This document shows, one piece after another, positions 17,210 through 23,885 of a stretch of DNA of 64,000 nucleotides; position 1 is the stretch's first letter; the number at the start of each line of letters is the position of its first letter. The notes under the pieces are model-generated. The model searched no databases and was not told the origin of the DNA. It saw only the letters and a program-made list of their open reading frames with translations. This stretch comes from Candidatus Obscuribacterales bacterium (GTDB taxonomy: Bacteria > Cyanobacteriota > Vampirovibrionia > Obscuribacterales > Obscuribacteraceae), in assembly GCA_019752635.1 (NCBI GenBank), contig JAIELX010000008.1, positions 62,001 to 126,000 of the forward strand, read 5' to 3'. Position numbers and translations under genes: made by a program.

Positions 17210-18490
17210 TTAGATCGCCTTCAATACAGCGGCATGAGCGTTCGGCAAGCCGAATCCATAGTACGGGGTGTATTCTTGTCCACCGGCTTTATAGCGGGTT
17301 TGGACCAGAATTCTTTCGATGTCCGTATTCTTGAGCGTAGGCTTGCGACCCAAAACCATTGCCGCAACAGCAGCGACGCACGGTGCAGCGAACGATGTCC
17401 CGCTAACTACGGTCACGCGACCGGCGGCATTGGTGCAGTAGATATTGGAAGCGGGCGCAGTCAACCATACATTGCTACCGTAATTGGAGTAACTAGCCAG
17501 GCTGAATAGCGGATTAAGTCCGGAAACAACCATGATGTTAGGCGAAAGCGGAGAACTGTCCTGCATGCCATCATTACCGGAAGACACGATTAGAAGTCCG
17601 TTCTTCTTGTTGTGATACCAGTCTGCGATATTGTGAAATGCCGGGTGATCTTGCCTGTTGGACAGCGAATGAGGCGGGGCGGCATTTGCACTCAAGTTGA
17701 GAATGCGAATACCTTTCTTGCCCGCGAAGTCGATACCGCGGATGATGGCAGCTTCGCTAATCTCACCTTTCGCATTGGAGATCTTGATCGGGTAGATCAT
17801 TGCGCCAGGTGCAACTGCAGCACCGTTTATCTTGTTATTGGTTTGCGATGCGGCCGTCGAACTGACTAGCGAACCATGGTCCGTCGAGGCAGATTGTCCC
17901 ATTTTGTTGGCTACGGCATCATAGCCAACATAGGCCTTGCCCTGCATGTCACGCGCTCTGTAGTTAACGCCGGTGTCCATAACACCGATGATAGCGCGGT
18001 TACCGTTGCCGTTGGGTACCTTCCAGGCAGCGGCAGCATTAACACCGGGAATGTGCCATTGTGCCGGGAAGAAGGGATCATTCACCGCCGGCGGTGCTAC
18101 GACATCCACTTTCATTTTCCAGTTGCGCTGAACAACAGCAATGTTCTCATCTTTCGCGAGCTGGCGTTCGGTCTCAACCATCTTGCCCTTTTCGGTTTGC
18201 ACGACATAGACCAACGAACCGGCTTCGCCAATGGTTTCAATAACGGTACCATGTACTTTCTGCATGGATTCGCTGAAGTCGTCCTGGTCGGCAGTTCCGG
18301 AAGCCATCACGAGAAGCTGGTCGGCGACGCAATCGGCAGGGCGAGTGGCACGAGGAGCGGGGAGCGCTTTTGGTAAGTTGAGTTGCGGCTCGGCGGCAGA
18401 AACCGGCGCAAAAGAAGTAACTGCAGTAAGTGCCAATACGGCGGTTAACGAACACAGGGCGACTTTGTTTGCCTTCGATACTTGGAACAT
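17210..18490 (-). CDS. Exported subtilisin-like serine protease (S8)
   Basis: A 426-aa protease with a Sec signal peptide (hydrophobic core and SAAEP near residue 33) and a prodomain-like region (~55-115). The S8 catalytic domain has Asp in GVMDTGVN, His in STDHGSLVSS and Ser in SGTSFAAPCVA; the oxyanion Asn is in IVSSGNDG. It should cleave proteins outside the cytoplasm. The ATG at 18490 is chosen because GGAGGAAG lies just upstream; an earlier in-frame ATG includes that ribosome site itself. A hairpin lies directly 5' of the ribosome site. Confidence 0.93.
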   Translation of the reverse strand: MFQVSKANKVALCSLTAVLALTAVTSFAPVSAAEPQLNLPKALPAPRATRPADCVADQLLVMASGTADQDDFSESMQKVHGTVIETIGEAGSLVYVVQTEKGKMVETERQLAKDENIAVVQRNWKMKVDVVAPPAVNDPFFPAQWHIPGVNAAAAWKVPNGNGNRAIIGVMDTGVNYRARDMQGKAYVGYDAVANKMGQSASTDHGSLVSSTAASQTNNKINGAAVAPGAMIYPIKISNAKGEISEAAIIRGIDFAGKKGIRILNLSANAAPPHSLSNRQDHPAFHNIADWYHNKKNGLLIVSSGNDGMQDSSPLSPNIMVVSGLNPLFSLASYSNYGSNVWLTAPASNIYCTNAAGRVTVVSGTSFAAPCVAAVAAMVLGRKPTLKNTDIERILVQTRYKAGGQEYTPYYGFGLPNAHAAVLKAI

Positions 18491-18508
18491 CCTGACTTCC
18501 TCCATTTT

Positions 18509-18542
18509 GCCGTAAAAAGACCATCCAGCTTGGTCTTACGGC
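18509..18542 (-). promoter_or_regulatory. 5'-UTR hairpin next to the protease ribosome-binding site
   Basis: GCCGTA (18509-18514) pairs with TACGGC (18537-18542), and AGACCA (18518-18523) with TGGTCT (18531-18536), with a 3-base bulge and a 7-base loop. On the minus strand it ends 6 bases before the GGAGG site. It may stabilise the mRNA or tune translation. Confidence 0.4.
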
Positions 18543-18761
18543 GTTTTCCTTAGCTTCAGGATACGTTTTCAAATCTAACCAAGTCTTGGCTACCGGCTAT
18601 TGCCTACTACACGCCACCGTTTTTCACATCCACAGAAGACGCCCGGCTCAATGGTCTTTCGGGAATCGATGCGAGAATGTTCCCAAATAGCATTCAACAA
18701 GAATCGGATACTGCGATCCGCAAAGTGTTCGGTCTGCGCACTTCGACAGGGTTGTCCGAAG

Positions 18762-18792
18762 AAAAAAAACCGCGACTGAAATTCAGTCGCGG
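18762..18792 (-). terminator. Strong intrinsic terminator after the Ala/Lys-rich exported protein gene
   Basis: CCGCGACTGAA (18770-18780) and TTCAGTCGCGG (18782-18792) are exact complements. The run of eight A at 18762-18769 becomes a U tract on the minus strand. It lies 26 bp after the stop of the gene ending at 18819. Confidence 0.9.
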
Positions 18793-18818
18793 TCTCGAAT
18801 ATTGATGTAATCCAAGTA

Positions 18819-19856
18819 TTAGAGAGACTTGGGAGCTTCTTTCGCAGCCGTGGAAGTTTTCTCCGGAGCTTGCTTGTCTTTGTTGAATGGATTCAATTTG
18901 CCGAAAGTGTTTCCTATCGCGGTAAATCCGGATTTGGGAACGCCAGCCAACTTTTTGAAACCTGCGACCGGTCCACCATCGGACTTCGGCGCAACTGCGG
19001 AAGCGTTCATTGGGACCGCCGGTCGCAATCCTTCAGCGGCTCCGACTGCCGCGGTCGAGCTGTCGGAGGCAGCGCCCGATGCGGAAGATGACGGAGTAGA
19101 AGCCGCTAACGCAGTAGTTTTCGGCTTCGGCGCTTTCCCGCCAATTCCGATAGCCTTGGGAAGCGAAGCGACCTTCGCGCCGGCGGCCTGAGTTCCATCA
19201 ACCAGTTTGCCGCCAGCAGACTTGAATCCCTTCGCTACACTAGCGGTGCCGCTCTTCATAGCGCCTCCGGCAGACATGAAACCACCGGCAACGGCTTTAT
19301 TCATGCCGGAGAACTTTTCGCCGATTCCGCCCAATGCGGAGCCTTTCTTCTCTTCCTTCTTCGGTTGTTCCGCTACTTTAGCCGGAGCACTTGATGCTGG
19401 CGTGGACGAATGCGTCGATGAAGCGACTTTGTTGTCGGCAGAAGCGGAATCATTTTTGCCGCCTCCTAGTAGTTTCGAAGGAAGCGCCGCGGTACTGCGG
19501 AACACGCCGGCAGTACCTGAAGCAATCTTGCCCCCGGCAGCTTTAGCCCCCTTGCCCAATCCGGCAGTGCTTTGCTTGACACCGTCGAATACTACGTCGA
19601 ACGGTCCGGCGATACCATTTTGTTGGTTTTGAACCGACCGGTGCAGAACTTCACCGTTGGAACTAGCGGACTCCTCGGTCTTTTTCTTCTTCGTCTTCTT
19701 TCTGGCAAGCGTGGCTTCGCGCTCTTCTTTGGTCGGCGCTTGGATATAAGAATAGGGATCTAACGGCGCAGATGACCCGCCGGCCCACGCCGCGCTTCCA
19801 AATCCGAAAAACATTGCTGTCATCACAATCGGCAGAGTAACGTTGACAACTCTCAT
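18819..19856 (-). CDS. Exported low-complexity Ala/Gly/Lys-rich protein
   Basis: A 345-aa protein with a signal peptide (MRVVNVTLPIVMTAMFFGFG then AWA). A Lys/Glu segment follows (KEEREATLARKKTKKKKTEE). The rest is low complexity, with recurring short Gly/Lys/Ala units such as GKGAKAAGGKIASGTAGVFRS and MKSGTASVAKGFKSAGGKLV, each with a K(A/S)xGG core. It is probably extended or membrane-surface associated; no enzyme domain is seen. The ATG at 19856 is chosen for its ribosome site (AAAGGGG) and clean signal peptide. The gene ends at a strong terminator. Function unknown. Confidence 0.75.
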   Translation of the reverse strand: MRVVNVTLPIVMTAMFFGFGSAAWAGGSSAPLDPYSYIQAPTKEEREATLARKKTKKKKTEESASSNGEVLHRSVQNQQNGIAGPFDVVFDGVKQSTAGLGKGAKAAGGKIASGTAGVFRSTAALPSKLLGGGKNDSASADNKVASSTHSSTPASSAPAKVAEQPKKEEKKGSALGGIGEKFSGMNKAVAGGFMSAGGAMKSGTASVAKGFKSAGGKLVDGTQAAGAKVASLPKAIGIGGKAPKPKTTALAASTPSSSASGAASDSSTAAVGAAEGLRPAVPMNASAVAPKSDGGPVAGFKKLAGVPKSGFTAIGNTFGKLNPFNKDKQAPEKTSTAAKEAPKSL

Positions 19857-20124
19857 CCGTGAACACCCCTTTAGAATTAGGTCCGCCCCTTTATAGCACA
19901 CCCATCTTTTCGAAGTAGGAGAAAGCTTTAAGTTGCTAAGCGTGCAAAACACCCCAACGTCATACCTTTTCCGCATTTCACCCTAGGTTGACTCAAATGT
20001 TTATAAGCAACTGACAACCCGAAAGGGCTTACAGCCAATGCATATACTGCAATCAGACCTGTAACGGAAACGATAGAATACAAACGATAAAGGGAATGAA
20101 ACCGGGGGCGCCCGGGGGAGTTTT

Positions 20125-20424
20125 ATGCGAAGCGACAGCGAGATAAAGACCAAGATAGTGGAGCTTCTGGGGATTCAGGGAGAGCAGCGCACTGAATTGA
20201 TCCAGGCAATGGACAAGCTGGACATCACGGCACTGCAGCTTGGACAGGTAGACACTCATTCCGTACGAGGCATGTTGTCGGCACTTTATTGGACACTGGG
20301 ATACACATTCGCAGACATTCGCGAACATCTGGTCGAGCGCTCGCTTTCGGCAAGAGGTCCGTCCTATCAGCCAGGACGAGAAACAATGCAAGGAATGCGT
20401 GCTTTCACCGAGAGCGAAGAGTAG
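20125..20424 (+). CDS. Small hypothetical protein
   Basis: A 99-aa soluble protein, mostly helical, charged and without signal or membrane segment. A GGGGGAG ribosome site precedes the ATG. The middle (QLGQVDTHSVRGMLSALYWTLGYTFADIREHLVER) resembles a winged-helix or helical-pair segment, but no family is recognised. It stands alone, about 125 bp before a small membrane-protein gene. Confidence 0.65.
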   Translation: MRSDSEIKTKIVELLGIQGEQRTELIQAMDKLDITALQLGQVDTHSVRGMLSALYWTLGYTFADIREHLVERSLSARGPSYQPGRETMQGMRAFTESEE

Positions 20425-20489
20425 CCTCGGTCCGACATATCCCGTACCTTAATTCCATTCCAATTTATAAAGCTGGTACAACCGGGTTA

Positions 20490-20519
20490 CTGACGCAGTA
20501 ATCGGGGAATGATTATAAT
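20490..20519 (+). promoter_or_regulatory. Sigma-70-like promoter for the 48-aa membrane protein gene
   Basis: CTGACG (20490-20495) and a perfect TATAAT (20514-20519) are separated by 18 bases, 32 bp before the start codon. Confidence 0.5.
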
Positions 20520-20551
20520 GCTGGATAGTGCGTCGTTTAGAAGGTACGAAC

Positions 20552-20698
20552 ATGGCAGATTTGACAGGACAATGGTTCTGGGTTGTTTCGATAATGGGTC
20601 TCTGGGTCGCGGCTTGCGGCGGACTTGGTGCCTATCAAGTGTTTTTCTCCGGCGAGCTTGACGCCGAAGAATCTCCCGCTGAAGCACCTGCTCACTAG
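20552..20698 (+). CDS. Small single-pass membrane protein (48 aa)
   Basis: A 48-residue ORF with a promoter-like TATAAT upstream and AAGG before the ATG. After a short polar start (MADLTGQ), residues ~8-31 form one hydrophobic helix (WFWVVSIMGLWVAACGGLGA) that ends in an acidic tail (GELDAEESPAEAPAH). Its stop overlaps the stop of the convergent universal stress gene by 4 bp. No family is recognised. Small proteins of this type are often subunits or regulators of membrane complexes; here that is inference. Confidence 0.6.
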   Translation: MADLTGQWFWVVSIMGLWVAACGGLGAYQVFFSGELDAEESPAEAPAH

Positions 20699-21144
20699 CC
20701 TGCTTTCTTCTTAACTATTTCCACCGAGCAAGGCGCGTGTGCCACCACGGCCTGCGAAACGCTGCCTAGCAAGAATTTTTGAATGCCGCTACGTCCGTGC
20801 GACCCCAGCACTAAGAGGTCGGCCCCCCAAACGTGAGCCGTATCAATAATGGTATCTTTAACGCGGCCTTCCTTTAATTCGAAAGACACGTAGTCGCTTC
20901 CGAATTTTTGACGAAGCCGCCTTACGGCTTCGTCGCCAAATTTTTCATACTCTTTGCGAACAGCGACCTGAAAATCCAGCGCGTCCTGAATTGTAGAGGG
21001 ATCCCAGCCGGCGTAATCCGGATGAAACGGCTCCAAAACAACCAGCACCTGCACATGGCTTTCTTCCGGCCATGGGCGTTGCAACACGGATTCCAATGCG
21101 TCTCTGGAATGAGGTGAATCATCCATTGCAAGCATGATTTTCAT
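20695..21144 (-). CDS. Universal stress protein (UspA family)
   Basis: A 149-aa single-domain Usp. It begins MKIMLAMDDSPHSRDALESV, and near the C-terminus has GSHGRSGIQKFLLGSVSQAV, matching the ATP-binding pattern G-2x-G-9x-G(S/T). It probably binds ATP and responds to stress. The ATG at 21144 follows a GGAG site; upstream in-frame codons belong to the leader region. Confidence 0.92.
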   Translation of the reverse strand: MKIMLAMDDSPHSRDALESVLQRPWPEESHVQVLVVLEPFHPDYAGWDPSTIQDALDFQVAVRKEYEKFGDEAVRRLRQKFGSDYVSFELKEGRVKDTIIDTAHVWGADLLVLGSHGRSGIQKFLLGSVSQAVVAHAPCSVEIVKKKAG

Positions 21145-21512
21145 TTTGAAAACTCCGGTTCGAAATACGCCTGGCACAACACTAATTATAGACGCGCAAA
21201 AGTCTTCATCACAAACATCCCCCGGCCGCACGCTCAGGTGCTACGCTCCTCACCCCGAAGCACGACCGGTGTTTATGACACTGCCGCTGGCACCGGCACG
21301 ACCGAAGGCACCACGGACGCACCACTACAACTAACATCCGAAAAAGCGTAACACGCGTAGTTGATTGGTATACAGGCATTGCGAGCCATCGCCCAGATCA
21401 ACATTCACTTTCTGTTAATAATTACTTGTGCGTACGAAGGTTGTCCTGTAGCATCATGTAATCGACTCAAATCAGGCGGCGCACAGAACGCTGCATAAAG
21501 CAGGACCCCACC

Positions 21513-21563
21513 GTGCAAACTTCTTTCTTTAGCTTTTGGTTTTTTGAGGTTCATCCGGAATGA
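21513..21563 (+). CDS. Phe-rich leader peptide 1 of the aroF attenuator
   Basis: A 16-codon ORF, GTG start to TGA: MQTSFFSFWFFEVHPE, with five Phe and one Trp codon within seven consecutive codons (21525-21545). An AGGA site (21502-21505) lies seven bases before the GTG. Its last codons (GAG GTT CAT CCG GA) are also the 5' arm of the antiterminator, and an intrinsic terminator follows 27 bp after the stop. This is the layout of ribosome-stalling leader peptides such as PheL. The regulated gene is DAHP synthase at 21796. The peptide itself probably has no other function. Confidence 0.85.
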   Translation: MQTSFFSFWFFEVHPE

Positions 21564-21626
21564 GCCAGGAAGCTCGCGTTTAACCGGATGGACCGCAGAC
21601 TGAAACTGCGGTCCTTTTGTTTTTTA
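21548..21626 (+). promoter_or_regulatory. Attenuator 1: antiterminator versus intrinsic terminator
   Basis: Two RNA structures exclude each other. Antiterminator: GGTTCATCCGG (21548-21558) pairs with CCGGATGGACC (21584-21594) over 11 bp including one G-U. Terminator: GGACCGCAG (21590-21598) pairs with CTGCGGTCC (21606-21614) over 9 bp, followed by TTTTGTTTTTT (21615-21625). They share 21590-21594. A ribosome at the leader 1 stop codon covers the antiterminator 5' arm, so the terminator forms. A ribosome stalled on the early Phe codons leaves the arm free, so transcription continues. Confidence 0.85.
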
Positions 21627-21638
21627 GGAGTTCGCTCA

Positions 21639-21692
21639 ATGAAATTATGGCTGTTCAACTTTTCCTTTATCAGCAGAGAAAGTCCCGGGTGA
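21639..21692 (+). CDS. Phe-rich leader peptide 2 of the aroF attenuator
   Basis: A 17-codon ORF, ATG to TGA: MKLWLFNFSFISRESPG, with three alternating Phe codons (21654-21668) and one Trp. A perfect AGGAG (21626-21630) lies eight bases before the ATG and begins directly after the U tract of terminator 1. The last codons AGT CCC GGG T are the 5' arm of a second antiterminator. The last Phe codon is 12 bases before that arm, about the distance covered by a stalled ribosome. Confidence 0.85.
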   Translation: MKLWLFNFSFISRESPG

Positions 21693-21748
21693 CTCGCTCT
21701 TCCGTCAAGGATTTGCATTTACCCGGGACTAGAGGTTCCGGGTTTTTT
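21681..21748 (+). promoter_or_regulatory. Attenuator 2: antiterminator versus intrinsic terminator
   Basis: Antiterminator: AGTCCCGGGT (21681-21690) pairs perfectly with ACCCGGGACT (21721-21730). Terminator: CCCGGGAC (21722-21729) pairs with GTTCCGGG (21735-21742), 8 bp with one G-U and a 5-base loop, followed by TTTTTT (21743-21748). The 3' arm of the first is the 5' arm of the second, so they exclude each other. Completion of leader 2 should favour termination; stalling on Phe codons should favour read-through into DAHP synthase 47 bp further on. Confidence 0.85.
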
Positions 21749-21795
21749 ATTACTACTGTTTGAGCGCGCCTGAATGCCGCTCGTAAGGAGGAATC

Positions 21796-22701
21796 GTGGA
21801 AGGACTCAAAGTTAGCAAGCTCGATAAATCAACAAGTATTATCAAAGTTTCGGAACGCTGTTCAATCGGTGGAAAAGCACTAACCATAATCGCCGGTCCC
21901 TGTTCGGTTGAGAGTAGTGCACAAATGGAAACGGTTGCATCCACACTTGCTTCCGGACCGGTACAAATGATCAGAGGCGGCGTTTACAAACCAAGAACGT
22001 CGCCTTACGCTTATCAGGGCATGGGCGAAGACGGGCTAACCGTGCTCGCAAATGTCCGACAGAAATACAACGTACCGGTCATTACCGAGATTATGTCGAG
22101 CGAACAACTCGCAGGAGTCGATGCGTGCGCCGACATGCTGCAAATTGGCAGCCGCAACATGCAAAACTATGAACTGCTGAAGTCGCTGGGCCGCGCATCA
22201 CGCCCCGTAATGCTCAAGAGAGGCTTATCAGCTACGATTGAAGAGTTCTTGCTCGCAGCGGAATACATCGTCAGTCATGGTAATCCCAACGTCATTCTCT
22301 GCGAGCGGGGAATTCGCAGCTTCGACAACTACACGCGCAATGTACTTGACCTCGGCGCCGTTGTCGCACTGAAGCAACTGACTCACCTCCCGGTTATAGT
22401 TGATCCAAGCCATGCCGCCGGAAAACGCGAATTAGTGGCCGACCTGGCAAAAGCAGCCATCGCGTGCGGAGCGGACGGACTCATGATAGAGTGTCATCCC
22501 GAGCCGGAGAAATCCATTTCCGACGCAAGGCAAGCACTCGCCCTGGAATCAATGCTTGAACTCATTGCAAGCTTGCGTCCAATAGCAAGAGCTGTAGGTA
22601 GGACGATGGAAGAGTGCATCGAAAAATCACATTCATCCGTAGTTCCGCTACCTGTCCGCCACCAATCCACCCGTTCGTCAAATTGGGGTAGACAGCAATG
22701 A
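21796..22701 (+). CDS. aroF: 3-deoxy-7-phosphoheptulonate (DAHP) synthase
   Basis: A 301-aa enzyme for the first step of the shikimate pathway: erythrose 4-phosphate plus phosphoenolpyruvate to DAHP. It is the type I-beta (KdsA-like) form: IIAGPCSVES, MIRGGVYKPRTSPYAYQGMG, IGSRNMQNYELL, LKRGLSATIEEFL, then DPSHAAGKRELV and a metal-site CHPEPEKSISD. There is no regulatory domain; the last ~30 residues are a polar tail. It starts at a GTG behind AAGGAGG. It overlaps the chorismate mutase gene by 4 bp, and two Phe attenuators precede it, so transcription should respond to charged tRNA-Phe. Confidence 0.95.
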   Translation: MEGLKVSKLDKSTSIIKVSERCSIGGKALTIIAGPCSVESSAQMETVASTLASGPVQMIRGGVYKPRTSPYAYQGMGEDGLTVLANVRQKYNVPVITEIMSSEQLAGVDACADMLQIGSRNMQNYELLKSLGRASRPVMLKRGLSATIEEFLLAAEYIVSHGNPNVILCERGIRSFDNYTRNVLDLGAVVALKQLTHLPVIVDPSHAAGKRELVADLAKAAIACGADGLMIECHPEPEKSISDARQALALESMLELIASLRPIARAVGRTMEECIEKSHSSVVPLPVRHQSTRSSNWGRQQ

Positions 22702-22997
22702 GTCAACAACAGGCAAAACGCGTGACCAGCAGCGAGCAATACACCCGAATTCACAATCTTCGCAAAGATATTGACGCGGTCGACGCGGAAATTGCTCGCT
22801 TACTGGAGAAACGGTTTTCTCTATGCAGTGAAATCGGCAAGCTCAAGCGTGAGTTTGATTTATCTGTCGAAGATCCACGCCGAGAGATTGTTGTGCTGAC
22901 AAGAGTGGCGGAAGCCACGGAAGACCGACAACTGCGAGAATCGGTCCTAAACGTGTATCGCATCATCTTGAAAGAAAGTCGCGAAATCCAGACTTAG
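22698..22997 (+). CDS. aroQ: Chorismate mutase (AroQ type)
   Basis: A 99-aa all-helical chorismate mutase converting chorismate to prephenate. The family core is LRKDIDAVDAEIARLLEKRFSL then IGKLKRE and a D(P)RRE stretch. It is a free-standing domain without dehydratase; a separate prephenate dehydratase lies at 62985. Its ATG overlaps the aroF TGA (ATGA), suggesting coupled translation. In type I-beta systems a free mutase may bind the DAHP synthase to give feedback control; here that is inference. A long hairpin lies 48 bp downstream. Confidence 0.93.
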   Translation: MSQQQAKRVTSSEQYTRIHNLRKDIDAVDAEIARLLEKRFSLCSEIGKLKREFDLSVEDPRREIVVLTRVAEATEDRQLRESVLNVYRIILKESREIQT

Positions 22998-23044
22998 TCT
23001 GCTCGTACACACCACCGGTGGAACCAACGCAATCTCAAGTCTGT

Positions 23045-23091
23045 CAACCTACGTAGCCCGAACAGCCCCTCATCTCGGGCTACGTAGGTTG
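23045..23091. repeat. 17-bp perfect inverted repeat downstream of aroF-aroQ
   Basis: CAACCTACGTAGCCCGA (23045-23061) and its exact complement (23075-23091) surround 13 bases. No U tract follows on either strand. It may end or stabilise the aroF-aroQ mRNA. Confidence 0.6.
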
Positions 23092-23109
23092 GATTCGACG
23101 GACTAACTA

Positions 23110-23337
23110 ATGCAATATATAGCAACGGACTACGACGGGACGCTCGCGTCCCGAGGGAAGGTTGCACCACGAGTGGTGACAGCACTAGCAGTATTCCAAG
23201 TGGTTCACTGAAATGATCAAAGACAACGAACTGGCGAAGAAGCGGCAAAGGTCGAGAAGAACACGAATCTGTCACCAAAGGAAAGTCGACAACAGATTAA
23301 ACAAGCGATCGAAGAACGCTATACCTCAGCAGCTTAA
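23110..23337 (+). pseudogene. Decayed HAD-family hydrolase fragment
   Basis: The ATG at 23110 opens a frame reading MQYIATDYDGTLASRGKVAP, the N-terminus of a Cof-type HAD phosphatase with the DxDGT nucleophile motif. The frame stops after 33 residues at a TGA (23209-23211). It continues open in the same frame after the stop to a TAA at 23335-23337, ending in a plausible helix (KESRQQIKQAIEERY). Intact HAD proteins are over 200 residues, so the gene has lost most of its interior. No function is expected. Confidence 0.6.
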
Positions 23338-23477
23338 AGCTTTTGCGTTTTCCTTCAGTTATCTTTCCACCCGTAAGCCGATTCCAGTGCAAGCGTTTGC
23401 AGCTTGGTCGACGCCGTTTCAGGTTATTTCACGTTGAGAGTTGAGTTAATCAACCACCGGAGAAGATCGGCGTTAGC

Positions 23478-23493
23478 TATACTAGTGAACGAG
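23478..23493 (+). promoter_or_regulatory. -10-like element before the P-II gene
   Basis: TATACTAGTGAACGAG, 22 bases before the start codon, is 15/16 identical to the element at 12637-12652 before the histidine kinase gene. Confidence 0.35.
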
Positions 23494-23515
23494 TATTGTT
23501 GACGAGCGAATTCTG

Positions 23516-23845
23516 ATGAAATTAATAACTGCTGTCATTCAACCCAAGATGCTGGAGCGGCTCTGCAGCGCTTTGCGCAAAGCCAAAGTACCAGGCATTA
23601 CCGTAGTAGAAGCGAAGGGATTCGGTCGAGAGACATTCTTGTCAGATTGGGATTTTGCCGGCTACCTCACTCCTAAGACCAAAGTTGAGCTGGCTGTCAA
23701 CGACGACCAAGTCGAGGCACTGGTGGAACTGATTCAAAAAACCGTTACCACGGGAAAGAGCGGCGACGGAATGATTTTCATCACGGACGTACTTGGCTCG
23801 GTGCGTATCGGCAGCGGAGAATCCGGGGAAGTAGCATTGCAATAG
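23516..23845 (+). CDS. P-II family signalling protein, shortened T-loop
   Basis: A 109-aa member of the P-II (GlnB/GlnK) family, which senses ATP/ADP and 2-oxoglutarate and regulates nitrogen or carbon targets. The start MKLITAVIQPKMLERLCSAL, then GITVVEAKGFGRE, then TGKSGDGMIFITDVLGSVRIGSGESG match the conserved frame, including the phosphate-binding loop. The T-loop between GFGRE and LTPKTKVE is several residues shorter than usual and has no Tyr at the uridylylation position. Control by uridylylation is therefore not expected. The gene stands alone. Confidence 0.88.
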   Translation: MKLITAVIQPKMLERLCSALRKAKVPGITVVEAKGFGRETFLSDWDFAGYLTPKTKVELAVNDDQVEALVELIQKTVTTGKSGDGMIFITDVLGSVRIGSGESGEVALQ

Positions 23846-23885
23846 ATAGGCATAGAGCGAGCGACCATTGGGCATAATCTGTGCT

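Noticed and set aside
21145-21500. tRNA, riboswitch or T-box upstream of the Phe leaders
   Set aside because: No cloverleaf or T-box sequence was found; short leader ORFs with terminators explain the region better.
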